Assembly: GCA_958450325.1 (NCBI GenBank)
Contig: OY288243.1
Coordinates: 39,406,878-39,470,877, forward strand
DNA from: Agrostemma githago
Lineage: Eukaryota; Streptophyta; Magnoliopsida; Caryophyllales; Caryophyllaceae
Reading direction: 5' to 3'
DNA: 64,000 nt
Position numbers and translations under genes: made by a program. The notes below the pieces were generated by a model. It searched no databases. It saw nothing but the letters and a program-made list of their open reading frames with translations, and had not been told where the DNA came from. Positions 54,579 to 64,000 of the stretch are shown here, in pieces; the stretch's first letter is position 1, and every line of letters starts with the position of its first letter.

Positions 54579-57500
54579 TCACATTTCGGGACCAAGTCCC
54601 ATACTTCCTACTTGACCCTTGAAATTCTTAATTTGCATGCCTTTAGTCAAGGGATCGGCAATCATAAGATCAGTGCTAATGTGGTCAACAGTCACTTTCT
54701 TCTCTTGAACACGTTCTCTAAGGGTCCGATACTTAATGTCGATGTGCTTACTTGCACCTCCACTTTTATTATTCTTAGCCATAGAGACAGCACCTGTATT
54801 ATCGCAATACATTTGTATTGGCCGACTAATAGAGTCAACAACTCTAAGACCAGATATGAAGCCTTTCAGCCATACACCATGTGAGGTAGCCTCAAAACAA
54901 GAAATGAACTCGGCCTCCGTAGAAGAAGTGGCTACCACTGTCTGTTTGGTACTCTTCCAAGAAATAGCCCCGTCAGCTAGCATAAACACATATCCTGAGG
55001 TGGATTTTTGTGAATCAATGCAGCCACCGTGGTCTGAATCGGAATACCCTACCACTTCAAGACTCTCAGTTCGTCTATACATAAGCATGTAAGCCTTAGT
55101 ACCCTGAAGGTATCTCAACACTTTCTTTGCAGCTGTCCAGTGATCGATTCCTGGGTTACTCTGATATCTGCCTAATACTCCAACAACATATGCAATGTCG
55201 GGTCTGGTACAGACCTGAGCATACATAATGCTACCAACTGCTGAAGCATAGGGAATATTTTTCATTTGTTCCCTCTCAATGTCATTCCCAGGGCACTGGT
55301 CCAAACTGAACCGGTCACCTTTCACAATGGGTGCTACATTTGGTGAACAATCTTTCATTCTGAATCTTTCGAGTACTTTGTTGATATAGGCCTCCTGAGA
55401 CAAGCCTAAAATGCCTCGGGATCTATCTCTATGGATCTTAATGCCAATGACATAAGATGCCTCACCCATATCCTTCATATCAAAGTTACTTGAAAGAAAT
55501 TGTTTCACCTCATATAGAAACCCCTTATCATTGGTTGCTAGCAAAATATCATCCACATACAACACAAGGAAACAAATCTTACTCCCACTGACCTTAAGGT
55601 ATATACACTGATCCATAATATTTTCTTCGAAACCGAATGAAGAAATAACTTCGTGGAACTTCTTATACCATTGTCGGGAAGCTTGTTTCAAACCGTATAT
55701 AGATTTATTCAGCTTACAAACCAAATGCTCACCATAACTAGAGAAGAATCCTTCAGGTTGTTTCATATAAACCTCTTCTTCTAGATCTCCATTGAGAAAT
55801 GCCGTTTTCACATCCATCTGATGTAACTCGAAATCAAAATGAGCTACTAATGCCATGACAACACGGAGAGAATCTTTCTTGGATACAGGAGAAAAAGTCT
55901 CTGTGTAATCGATTCCTTCCCTTTGATTGAATCCTTTAGCAACGAGTCTTGCCTTATGCCTCTCGATGTTGCCTAGCGAGTCTTTCTTTGTCTTAAAGAC
56001 CCACTTACATCCAATGGTTTTTGCACCATCAGGCAACTCGACGAGATCCCAGACTCCATTAGATGCCATAGAATTCATCTCATCTTTCATAGCATTCATC
56101 CATAAGTTTGAATCTGTAGAACTTACAGCTTGTGAAAATGACAAAGGATCATTATCGGCTTCAACACAATAATCCAATTCTTGTAAATACACCATAAAAT
56201 CACCAGAAATAGCTGTTTTTCTTTCTCGGGTAGATCTTCTTAATGGAGCTTGTTCACCCTCAGGTGGACCTTGTTCACCCTCAGGAACCTCCTCAGTCTC
56301 TACCACATTTCGTTCAGCAGTATGTGGAGTTTCTTTATTTGGTCGTTTAACACTCGGTTGGACTTGAGGAGTGTGAATGACGACCAACCGAACACCTGAG
56401 TCAGATGGTGGAACCTCATTGTGATCTTTTTCAGGAATAATTTCCCGAAATTGATCACTCCCACTTATCAAGTCATTCTCAAGAAATTTAGCATTTCTTG
56501 ATTCCACAATTCTAGTGCTGTGAGATGGACAATAGAATCTATAACCCTTAGACTTCTCGGCATATCCAATGAAATACCCACTAATAGTCCTTGGATCAAG
56601 TTTCTTTTCTTGTGGGTTATAAATTCTCACTTCAGACGGACATCCCCAAATGCGTATATGTTGCAAACTCGGTTTCCAACCTTTGAATAACTCAAAAGGT
56701 GTCTTAGAGACAGCCTTGGTAGGAACTCGGTTTAATATATACGCTGCCGTTTTGAGAGCATCAACCCACAAAAATGATGGAAGATTAACATTACTTCGCA
56801 TACTCCGCACCATGTTAATTAATGTCCGATTTCTTCTTTCTGCTACACCATTCTGGTCCGGAGAACCAGGCATAGTGTATTGGGCAACAATCCCATGCTC
56901 TTGAAGAAATTTAGCAAATGGACCATGTGCTTGTCCGTTCTCGGTGTATCTACCATAGTACTCACCACCTCGATCTGATCTTACGATTTTAATGCGCTTA
57001 TCACATTGGTTCTCTACCTCAACTTTAAACAATTTAAAGGCATCCAAAGCTTCGTCTTTGGAACGAAGTAAGTAGAGATTCATATATCGCGAATAATCAT
57101 CAATGAAGGTGATAAAGTATTTTGGATCATTAGCATTCATGTCCGGACAACAAATATCCGTGTGTATGATTTCTAATAACTCAGAACTCCTCTTAGCACC
57201 AGTTTTATGAGTATTAGTTTGCTTTCCCTTAATGCAACTAATACAATTCTCGAAATCGGTGAAATCTAAGGTACTAAGTACCCCTTCTTTCACCAATCTC
57301 TTAACCCTCTGAATGGAGATGTGTCCCAATCTCCGGTGCCACAACATAGAAGAATTCTCATCCATAATACATCTTTTTAAACCAGTATTGACATGCATAG
57401 TACTTTCAGTGGTGTCATTTTGCAAACTGAGACGATATAAATTTTCAGACAAAATACCGCAACCAATTATTTCAGAATTCTTAAAAATATTAAAACCGGA

Positions 57501-57719
57501 GTCCGAAAATTTAAAAGAAAATCCAAAGCGTACAAGTCTGGAAATTGAAATCAAATTCCTAGCAAATTTAGGAACATAAAATGTCTCTTGCAAAACCAAA
57601 TTAAAACCACTACTAAGAATTAAAGTGCATGTCCCGATGGCTTCCACATGTGATCCCATCCGATTTCCTGAATAGATAGAGGCTTCACTGCCCACCGGTT
57701 TCCTTAGGTTTGTCATACC
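54579..57719 (-). CDS. Element G Pol: protease end, integrase, RT and RNase H
   Basis: First ATG at 57716, one codon after the TAG that separates it from gag; 1045 residues. GAG-pre-integrase (LWHRRLGHISIQRVKRL, CISCIKGKQ), integrase core (HTDICCPDM, SDRGGEYYG, NGVAERRNRTL), then RT (FLNGDLEEEVYMKQPEGF, LYVDDILLATND) and RNase H (GYSDSDHGGCIDSQKSTSGY, EAEFISCFEAT). The protease is split: its DSG motif lies in the upstream frame. No other lesion found. Confidence 0.92.
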   Translation of the reverse strand, partial: GMTNLRKPVGSEASIYSGNRMGSHVEAIGTCTLILSSGFNLVLQETFYVPKFARNLISISRLVRFGFSFKFSDSGFNIFKNSEIIGCGILSENLYRLSLQNDTTESTMHVNTGLKRCIMDENSSMLWHRRLGHISIQRVKRLVKEGVLSTLDFTDFENCISCIKGKQTNTHKTGAKRSSELLEIIHTDICCPDMNANDPKYFITFIDDYSRYMNLYLLRSKDEALDAFKLFKVEVENQCDKRIKIVRSDRGGEYYGRYTENGQAHGPFAKFLQEHGIVAQYTMPGSPDQNGVAERRNRTLINMVRSMRSNVNLPSFLWVDALKTAAYILNRVPTKAVSKTPFELFKGWKPSLQHIRIWGCPSEVRIYNPQEKKLDPRTISGYFIGYAEKSKGYRFYCPSHSTRIVESRNAKFLENDLISGSDQFREIIPEKDHNEVPPSDSGVRLVVIHTPQVQPSVKRPNKETPHTAERNVVETEEVPEGEQGPPEGEQAPLRRSTRERKTAISGDFMVYLQELDYCVEADNDPLSFSQAVSSTDSNLWMNAMKDEMNSMASNGVWDLVELPDGAKTIGCKWVFKTKKDSLGNIERHKARLVAKGFNQREGIDYTETFSPVSKKDSLRVVMALVAHFDFELHQMDVKTAFLNGDLEEEVYMKQPEGFFSSYGEHLVCKLNKSIYGLKQASRQWYKKFHEVISSFGFEENIMDQCIYLKVSGSKICFLVLYVDDILLATNDKGFLYEVKQFLSSNFDMKDMGEASYVIGIKIHRDRSRGILGLSQEAYINKVLERFRMKDCSPNVAPIVKGDRFSLDQCPGNDIEREQMKNIPYASAVGSIMYAQVCTRPDIAYVVGVLGRYQSNPGIDHWTAAKKVLRYLQGTKAYMLMYRRTESLEVVGYSDSDHGGCIDSQKSTSGYVFMLADGAISWKSTKQTVVATSSTEAEFISCFEATSHGVWLKGFISGLRVVDSISRPIQMYCDNTGAVSMAKNNKSGGASKHIDIKYRTLRERVQEKKVTVDHISTDLMIADPLTKGMQIKNFKGQVGSMGLGPEM

Positions 57720-58667
57720 CTACAAGGTATTCGAAACATGGATTGTAGTGCCAGAGTCAATCCACCATGTATTATGATTCAAAACCATATTAGATTCATA
57801 ACATACATGTGCTAGAAAATTACCTTTTCTTTTCAGCCAGGCTTTGAATTTAGGGCAATCTTTCTTCATGTGTCCCTTCTTTTTACAGAAGAAACACGAA
57901 GACTCCTTCTTTATGACTGACTGAGCTGGAACCTTCCCATTTCCATTGTCTTTACTGTGATCGTCACCCTTCTTTTTAGAAGTGGTAAAGTTCACCTTTT
58001 CACCTTCTTCCAGTAGCAATCTACCCTCCTCCTGAACACACATGGTCATAAGCTCATTAATAGACCATTTATCCTTATGTGTGTTGTAGGATATCTTAAA
58101 AGGGGCATATTGTGAAGGTAGAGTGCATAAAATGAAGTGCACCAGAAAGGAGTCGGACATAGTAACCTCCAAGCCTTTAAGTTGAGCCGCAATGTCCCTC
58201 ATGCGCATGATATATTCACGCACGCCTTTAGTTTGAGTGAGCTTTAGGGATGAAAATTGCATAATTAAGGTACTGGCAAGAGATTTGTCTGAAGTCACAT
58301 ACTGCTCATCGATGGCCTTAATTAGGTCTTTAACCTTATCATACTTATCAACTGAACCACGAATACTAGCAAATAACCTGGTCTTTATGAACATAATGGA
58401 GAGACGGTTAGATCTCTCCCACTTTTCATAAAGATCTACCTCATCAGGTTCACTAGCGTCCGTTATACTAGGTGGTTCGTCTTTCCTTATAGCATAATCA
58501 ATATCCATCCATCCTAACTGCAGTAGTACTCTCTCTTTCCAGACCTTATAATTTTCACCATTCAATTCAGGAATGTCAAATTTGACATCAGAAGAACTAC
58601 CAGACAAAATAACTGCAAATAAATAAATAACATGCTTATTAATAATTTGAGACATAACTATAACCAT
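57720..58667 (-). CDS. Element G Gag and protease start
   Basis: 315 residues with the copia Gag pattern (ELNGENYKVWKERVLLQL, a conserved ALIMQFSSLKL-type stretch), a single zinc knuckle CFFCKKKGHMKKDC, and the protease motif WWIDSGTT just before the TAG at 57720-57722. The frame begins with about 20 atypical residues (from ATG 58667) ending at a likely 3' splice site, so the natural start may differ. The TAG may be a nonsense mutation or a readthrough stop. Confidence 0.88.
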   Translation of the reverse strand: MVIVMSQIINKHVIYLFAVILSGSSSDVKFDIPELNGENYKVWKERVLLQLGWMDIDYAIRKDEPPSITDASEPDEVDLYEKWERSNRLSIMFIKTRLFASIRGSVDKYDKVKDLIKAIDEQYVTSDKSLASTLIMQFSSLKLTQTKGVREYIMRMRDIAAQLKGLEVTMSDSFLVHFILCTLPSQYAPFKISYNTHKDKWSINELMTMCVQEEGRLLLEEGEKVNFTTSKKKGDDHSKDNGNGKVPAQSVIKKESSCFFCKKKGHMKKDCPKFKAWLKRKGNFLAHVCYESNMVLNHNTWWIDSGTTIHVSNTL

Positions 58668-59683
58668 GCTTTACCAATGTAAAATCATGCTAATATGAAT
58701 CTAGTGACATAAAACTTGCCTGTGGGCTAAAGTCCTACTCAAATTAGACTCATAATTTTAATTATTAAATTAACTCAATGATGAGACTATCAAATTTTTA
58801 TTTCTTAATTCCTGTGGGTAGATCAAGAAATATAGTTTAATATTCATCCTAATTAATCATACAAATATAACAAAATTTCCTGTGGGTATATTTTATTATA
58901 TTACGTACGATTGATTACAATTAATGTTTAGTTACTACATGTGATTCCCAAAACGAAATTTCAAACAATTAGAGATGCTGTGGCTACTCCCTAATCAATA
59001 AAATTTACGAATCACTCAACATTACTTTATTAATCTATATATTTTAACTTAAGTTATATAGACAGCTTAAAACCGACATAATAATAATTCTAGATTTATT
59101 ATGTGAAACTTAATATTCATATGACCCAAAAGTAACTTATTATTTTGACTTAACAAATTATCCGTATGTCATATGAAACACAATATGTATATATAAGGAT
59201 TACTCTTAACAATAAGAGTACGACATCAACCGGACATAAGAGTTCCCAATAAATCAAATAAACTCATGAAACAGTGTCAGGATGAATAAAGAACCGCAGA
59301 TTTTATAAACTGACATGTAAAACATTAATACAGTACATCTGTACAAGACGAAAGTTATATATATACTCCGCATGCTACAATCAATTAAATACTCGGAGAA
59401 TAAAGAGTGTAGAGTAGATAATTCCAAAGCCTCGTAGACATAAAGTAGATTAGTAGTCTATTAACACATGGAGTAACACATGGAGTAATAAGAGGCAAAA
59501 CCAAAACCAATGCACTGTACAGTATATCTTCAACATAGAGTCAGGAAACAAAAAAAACTCCATAATACGTAGTAACAAAATGAAGATTCAGTCTATCATA
59601 GATGGCGGAAAAATCAGCGGTAAACAAAATAAGACGACGAAAATCGTTTCATAATAACAAGCAAGACAGAGGTATAAGCTGAA
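58668..59683 (-). other. Leader of element G
   Basis: AT-rich, no gene. CCTGTGGG(C/T) occurs three times (about 58719, 58812 and 58880). Confidence 0.55.
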
Positions 59684-59695
59684 GCTCTGATACCA
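59684..59695 (-). other. Primer binding site of element G
   Basis: Minus strand TGGTATCAGAGC, two bases after the 5' LTR; initiator tRNA-Met type. Confidence 0.9.
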
Positions 59696-59697
59696 AA

Positions 59698-60176
59698 TGT
59701 AAGTTCTTTATATGAATTTATCATGTTCTTAATTAATAAATGAACCTAACGATAAACTCAATAGCGGAAGCTGAATTATAAGATCTAGAAATAACCTCCA
59801 GCCATTGCTTATCGGATTCCTGAACAGCTTTATCTACAACCCGAATACCGTCCCCGAATACCGTCTACCGTGTTAGCTATATTGTCGGTTCTAAATTCTT
59901 TCCTCTCAGATTTAGATGGTGTATAGATGAATAGAGAAGATGAATCTAGTGACCCTGAATAGCGTTGTATTTATACTAATCTTTCCATCAAAGATAAAGT
60001 TACAACAAGATAAACATTCTGTATAGTGGTTAATGGAATATAGGATTGTAGGAGATAAGACTATAAGAGATAGATATTTATTAGAGTTTAGTTGATCACC
60101 AAATGGACCACAATTCAGTAACTCTAAACTGACCAAACAACTTAATCAGTTATTAAGTCTATCATAAATTCTAACA
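59698..60176 (-). repeat. 5' LTR of element G
   Basis: 479 bp, same length as the 3' copy. Confidence 0.93.
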
Positions 60177-60181
60177 CATAA

Positions 60182-60823
60182 TTCATATTGAGGGTCGTCA
60201 CTTGATTGAGTCATTCATATTTTTAATTAGTTTCCTAATAAATAAATATTGAGTATTCATATTCTAAAATATATAAATATTAATTTTTACCGCAGGGAAA
60301 ATATTATTCATTTTTTATCAATTCTTATCTCAATAATGTATAAAAATTACGGGTAACCATTTTCTAAAATATATTGGTACATACAAAAGTATACAAAAAT
60401 AAATATTTTTAATTATTTTCGTAATTTAAATATTAAAATTTCCTTCTTAGGAAGTTTGGATATGACAAAATTATTTAATAAAACTAATTAATGTGATATG
60501 GGAATTGTAGTGAAGTTGAATGAATAAATGACAAACCTCAATTGTTAATGACATACAGTACATGGATAATTATGAATTTAAAGTTCCTTATTTCTAGAGT
60601 TTAATTTGTTTTCATTTTCCCTTTTTTTGTATGAATTGTGTGAAACGACTATTTTACAAGTACTCATTTCGACGTCTTTATGTCGCTATACTCGCGATAT
60701 CTTCTACATTATTTATCATACACTCTTCAAAATTGGGTGAAATTCACCTACTCATGTAGGTTATTTGACTTACTTAGATAATGAAGACACTGTAATAATC
60801 GTCTGCATCAAAATTCATTTCTT
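60182..60823. other. Anonymous AT-rich DNA
   Basis: No gene or clear repeat end seen. Confidence 0.4.
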
Positions 60824-60826
60824 TTA

Positions 60827-61257
60827 GGTTGCGTTTGGGTACTCGGAATTGATTTGAATATCATGAATTCAATTCTTGTATTTGAATTTCTAGAATTCGA
60901 ATCCAAATTCAAATCCAAAATTGTGTTTCGGTACCCTTAGATTTGGATTTGGAATTTGGGCGGGTAGAGTCGGGCCAAGGTCATCAATTTTTTTTAAAAA
61001 AAATTATCATTAGAAAAATATAAATTACGAGGAAAAAATGAAGAAAAAAATATATTCTCACAAGATTATACGGAAAAAATAAAAAAGAAATAAGTGAGAA
61101 TTTGAAATGACTACCCTATACTAAGAATTTGAGAAAATCAAATTTGAACTAGGTTGGATTTGGTCTAAATTTCAAATCCAAATTCAAGGGGTTCCCAAAC
61201 GCTTGAAATATTTCAAATCCGAATTTCAAATCCAAATTCAAGTTCCTAAACATAGCA
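60827..61257. mobile_element. Tourist/Harbinger-like MITE
   Basis: Flanked by tta on both sides (60824-60826 and 61258-61260). The ends GGTTGCGTTTGGGTACTC and AAGTTCCTAAACATAGCA are imperfect inverted repeats. The interior holds many AATTCAAATCC runs in both orientations. No coding potential. Confidence 0.6.
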
Positions 61258-61334
61258 TTACGTAATTTTTAACCAATATCTTCTTTCCGTTCATTTTCAT
61301 ATGGAATGTAATTTGTCTTTTTGATGCAAAAAAA

Positions 61335-61500
61335 CGCTTCAACGCCGTGAATTTTCACGGGTATTACACTATTCCTCTAAATTCGCTAATTTAACAAATG
61401 TACCATGCAATAAAGTCTTTATGTTAGACTGTTTATTAATTATCTTCGATATTTTCTAATGATAATAAAAACGTCTAAACCCCGTGAATTTTCACCGGTT
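61335..61500. repeat. Pair of CCGTGAATTTTCACGG hairpin repeats upstream of RPL21
   Basis: CGCCGTGAATTTTCACGGGT near 61344-61363 and CCCCGTGAATTTTCACCGGT near 61478-61500, each preceded by an AAAA-ACG-TC run. About 130 bp apart, 160-320 bp before the RPL21 start codon. Confidence 0.55.
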
Positions 61501-61658
61501 ACTGTATCAATATAAGAAATGTTGATTGATTAGCGATTGAGCCAAAGACGATAGGATAACTCCCGCACTCAATATAAGTATCAACGGCGGTCTATCCTTG
61601 AGCTTAAACCTGGAAGGATTTGGCACAATAAAAAAAACGCTTTCACAGCAGTGCGACA

Positions 61659-62928
61659 ATGGCGTCCGCAACCTTATCCTTCTACACCACAACATCATCA
61701 TCATCATCGTCATCAAAATTCCCTTTCAATCAAAACCCATTTCCACTTTCTTTCTCCAAGTTCAATTTCACCAGCTCCCTCTCTAGTTCTTCCCTCCAAA
61801 CCTTCCCTTTTTCAACCCAAAAGAAACCCCAATTTCCCCTCAAAATCGTAGCTAAGGCAGCAGGAACTGAGGCATTTGTGAGAGAAAACCCAGCTGAAGT
61901 TATTGAGAAAATTAAGCGGTCAGTAGCTGAGGCTGAGGCTGCTGAACCCCCTAAGGAGAGACCTCCTCGTCCTCAAGTTGAAGAAGTTTTTGCTGTTGTT
62001 ATGGTCTGCTTTTCTCTCTTCCTCCTCTACTTTTCTTTTTTGTTTTGATTTTTTGTGATGCCCATATGATAATTTTAGGCCCATTTCTAGGTGAATGTAG
62101 TTAATTTTAAATTTTTGTTCACTTGTGAGCTTGCTGGTTGGTTCAATATTGGGGCTTGTTGTAGAATTAAGCATATACTCCCTCCGAGTTTCTAACATTG
62201 CCGGAGGGGAATTGGTGGATAAATGTGAACCACACATTTATGTCCAAAAGTAGAAAACAGGTAAAAGATCAAATGGGGCAATGTTAGAAACTCGGAGGGA
62301 AGAGAACAGTTTAGGAGGCTGGTTGATTTATTATTATCATTACGTCTGAGTTGCTAAGGTTTTGGAGGTTACCCTTTTATATCAAAAAACAATATTGGCA
62401 GTATTTCAGTTCGCCTCTGTTGAGGCGTATATTTTCTATGGATTCTGCTTTTGTTCTTACTCCACTTGTTACAAGCTTAAGATGCCCGGCTTAAATAAGA
62501 ATTTTATTCGCGACATTGGAATGGGAGAACCGAGGCCCGCTATCTAGACCTTGGCCCAAAAGAAGATTTAATACCGTGGGAGAAGATTGTATTATTCTGA
62601 ATGCTGTAGGCTGTTCACTAAAGATGTTGAAGATGTTTTTTTTTAATAGCCAAATTGTTGTTTGGCAATGCACTTTTGGTTGCTATGGTCTGTGGAGTTA
62701 TTTGTAGTGTTGCTGAGTTCAGAGGGATGCTATAAAACTATTAATTGATGTATAATATGAAGCTATGGTTCCTTTCCCTGCTTCTGCTGTTTATGTTGAT
62801 TTTATTGCCTCTTATTTACTTGTGTTAGTATAATTGTAACTAAACAGATTGGTTCAAGGCAATACATTGTCTTCCCTGGGCGCTGGATTAACACCCAGAG
62901 ACTCAAAGGTGCCAATGCCAATGATAAG
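61659..62928 (+). CDS. RPL21: Plastid 50S ribosomal protein L21, exons 1 and 2 (3' end outside the window)
   Basis: Nuclear gene for the plastid bL21 protein, which binds 23S rRNA in the large subunit. Exon 1 is 61659-62003 (115 codons) and exon 2 is 62848-62928 (27 codons), with GT/AG borders (intron starts GTCTGC, ends AAACAG) and phase 0. Exon 1 gives a Ser/Thr/Phe-rich start (SSSSSSSKFPF..), a typical plastid transit peptide, then an Ala/Glu-rich acidic stretch and EEVFAVVM. Exon 2 gives IGSRQYIVFPGRWINTQRLK, the conserved start of the bL21 fold, ending GANANDK. The rest, including the C-terminal RNA-binding part, must be in further exons; the donor at 62929 is GTAAAG. No further exon was recognised up to 64000. 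Confidence 0.88.
62176..62300. mobile_element. Stowaway-like MITE in RPL21 intron 1
   Basis: Begins TACTCCCTCCGAGTTTCTAA and ends TTAGAAACTCGGAGGGA; the inverted repeats are about 25 bp and almost perfect. It would form a strong hairpin in the pre-mRNA. Confidence 0.75.
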
Positions 62929-64000
62929 GTAAAGGTGACATGAGAATATAGTGACCTCTCTCAGAAAGTTTCATGCTCTTACTCTTAATCTTAATGTGAC
63001 ACTATCAGAGCGCCAACTTACCTTATTCCAATTTAAATACAAACAATGCTTCTTGATTCTTAACGTGATCCTTACTCTCTTGTAAATGAAAATGAGATCA
63101 AATGTCAAGTGAACAGAACTGTAAGAAATGGTTCTAGGAAAGGGAATAAGTTGACCAAGTCAAAAAATGATCATACATATTGTTCAGGACTTTTCACTTT
63201 TGTTCATCGTCTTTTGGAGGATGTTCATTCTTGTGTCTGTGAGGTTAGTTATCAATAGGGTGTCAGTTTGGAATACTAGGATACGTGGTAGACTGGTAGA
63301 TAATGATGTCATCATTTTTTCCTAAAGGTGTATGACTTGTTGCTTCTGTAAGTTGCAAAATGCTTTACGGGTTCATTGTCATCAAGATTTTCACTTTGAA
63401 AATGTATATGACATTCTCAGTGTACATTGAAGTATATAACCTTACATGTTGGATAGGCCATAGCCTTATGCTATCTGGCTAACATAAGAAAAAGTCAACA
63501 TTTGACATATGCGTTATATATTTGAATAATGGCTTTGTTTATAAAATATTTACTACTTTGGGTCTGTGCCAGCATTTTAAGGGAGTAAAGTTTTAGTAAT
63601 GACGATATTTACATAAAGAGATACCAAATTATATTCGTGTTTTTAATAGTCATTTGATGGAAATATATACTATATATTGTCAAATTTGATTTACGTATAG
63701 TAATATTTCATTTCCGTTAACATTTTGCACGTAGTTTAGTATTAATTGAAGGGTTAAGTGAGGGTGTGTTCTTTGTTAGTGAATTGAGTTCATGAATCTT
63801 TAATAATCCCAAATTTGTAGGTGATTTTTTTTAATGAGAGCTTGACACGTGTCCTATTCTTCTTTAGTGGTTTTTCATTTAGTATATACTCCGTATATTA
63901 GATCGATTAATTGTGGTTCTTTTGTGTTGTTGGTAACAAGCTGAAACAGAACTTCCTTAAATGCGTAAAGGTAATAGCATGAAAAGTTGTAGTAGGCTAC
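62929..64000 (+). other. RPL21 intron 2, not ended in the window
   Basis: No exon matching the rest of L21 was found. The stretch is AT-rich without a clear element. Confidence 0.5.

Larger units (their letters stand above)
53831..60176 (-). mobile_element. Element G: structurally complete Ty1/copia retrotransposon
   Basis: Two 479 bp LTRs (about four differences), 5 bp target duplication cataa (53826-53830 and 60177-60181), primer binding site, gag and pol frames and a polypurine tract. The order protease-integrase-RT-RNase H identifies copia. The only coding lesion seen is one TAG. Confidence 0.95.

Noticed and set aside
61920..62237. Minus-strand 105-codon frame over RPL21 exon 1
   Set aside because: It is antisense to the exon and its intron, including the MITE, with no domain.

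Overview
This window reads as nuclear DNA of a flowering plant. It is mostly nested LTR retrotransposons, with one recognisable host gene at the far right: the first two exons of the nuclear gene for plastid ribosomal protein L21. The large Tat-lineage Ty3/gypsy elements have an antisense extra gene and resemble Retand, described from Silene latifolia. That hints at Caryophyllales, but the sequence alone does not prove it. No rRNA, tRNA or CRISPR features were seen.

Left block (1-20484). A Ty1/copia-type LTR (1-570, running off the window) sits in the 3' LTR of element A (571-15613, minus strand). Element A is a Tat/Retand-like Ty3/gypsy element with 2.44 kb LTRs, an almost intact gag-pol frame with two RNase H domains, a damaged integrase, and a spliced antisense gene (3443-5320, plus strand) between pol and the 3' LTR. 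A in turn sits in the 3' LTR of element B (15614-20484, minus strand), a gypsy element reduced to gag plus LTRs. The insertion order is therefore B, then A, then the copia.

Middle block (22663-46865). An outer LTR piece of another Retand-like element (F) is interrupted by element C (23569-39855, minus strand). C is a decayed chromovirus-type gypsy with 4.07 kb LTRs and two extra gag-like ORFs upstream of its gag. Inside the C gag lies element D (31381-36326, plus strand), very young and lacking gag, with 770 bp LTRs and a complete pol frame. Inside the 5' LTR of C lies element E (39856-about 46865, plus strand), Retand-like, whose own LTR carries a 5'-truncated LINE (41615-43449). E stops abruptly in gag at about 46.86 kb, where a different sequence context begins.

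Right block (46866-64000). This part is AT-rich and nearer to genes. It holds a second truncated LINE (to 50629) inside a TGCAAC-rich DNA-transposon-like sequence, Helitron-like termini, several MITEs, a repeat that also occurs inverted at 21.7-22.3 kb, a structurally complete Ty1/copia element G (53831-60176, 5 bp target duplication, a single in-frame TAG separating gag from pol), and the L21 gene from 61659 to beyond the window, with a MITE in its first intron.

The most unusual signal is an array of 12 bp palindromes (consensus ACTCGATCGAGT) found only in the Retand-like elements A, E and F: in the LTRs upstream of the TATA box, in the transcribed LTR part, and in the intron of the antisense gene of A. 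The palindromes are paired 20-23 bp apart (about two helical turns), and successive pairs are 50-52 bp apart (about five turns), while the spacers have diverged. This is what a phased set of protein-binding sites would look like.
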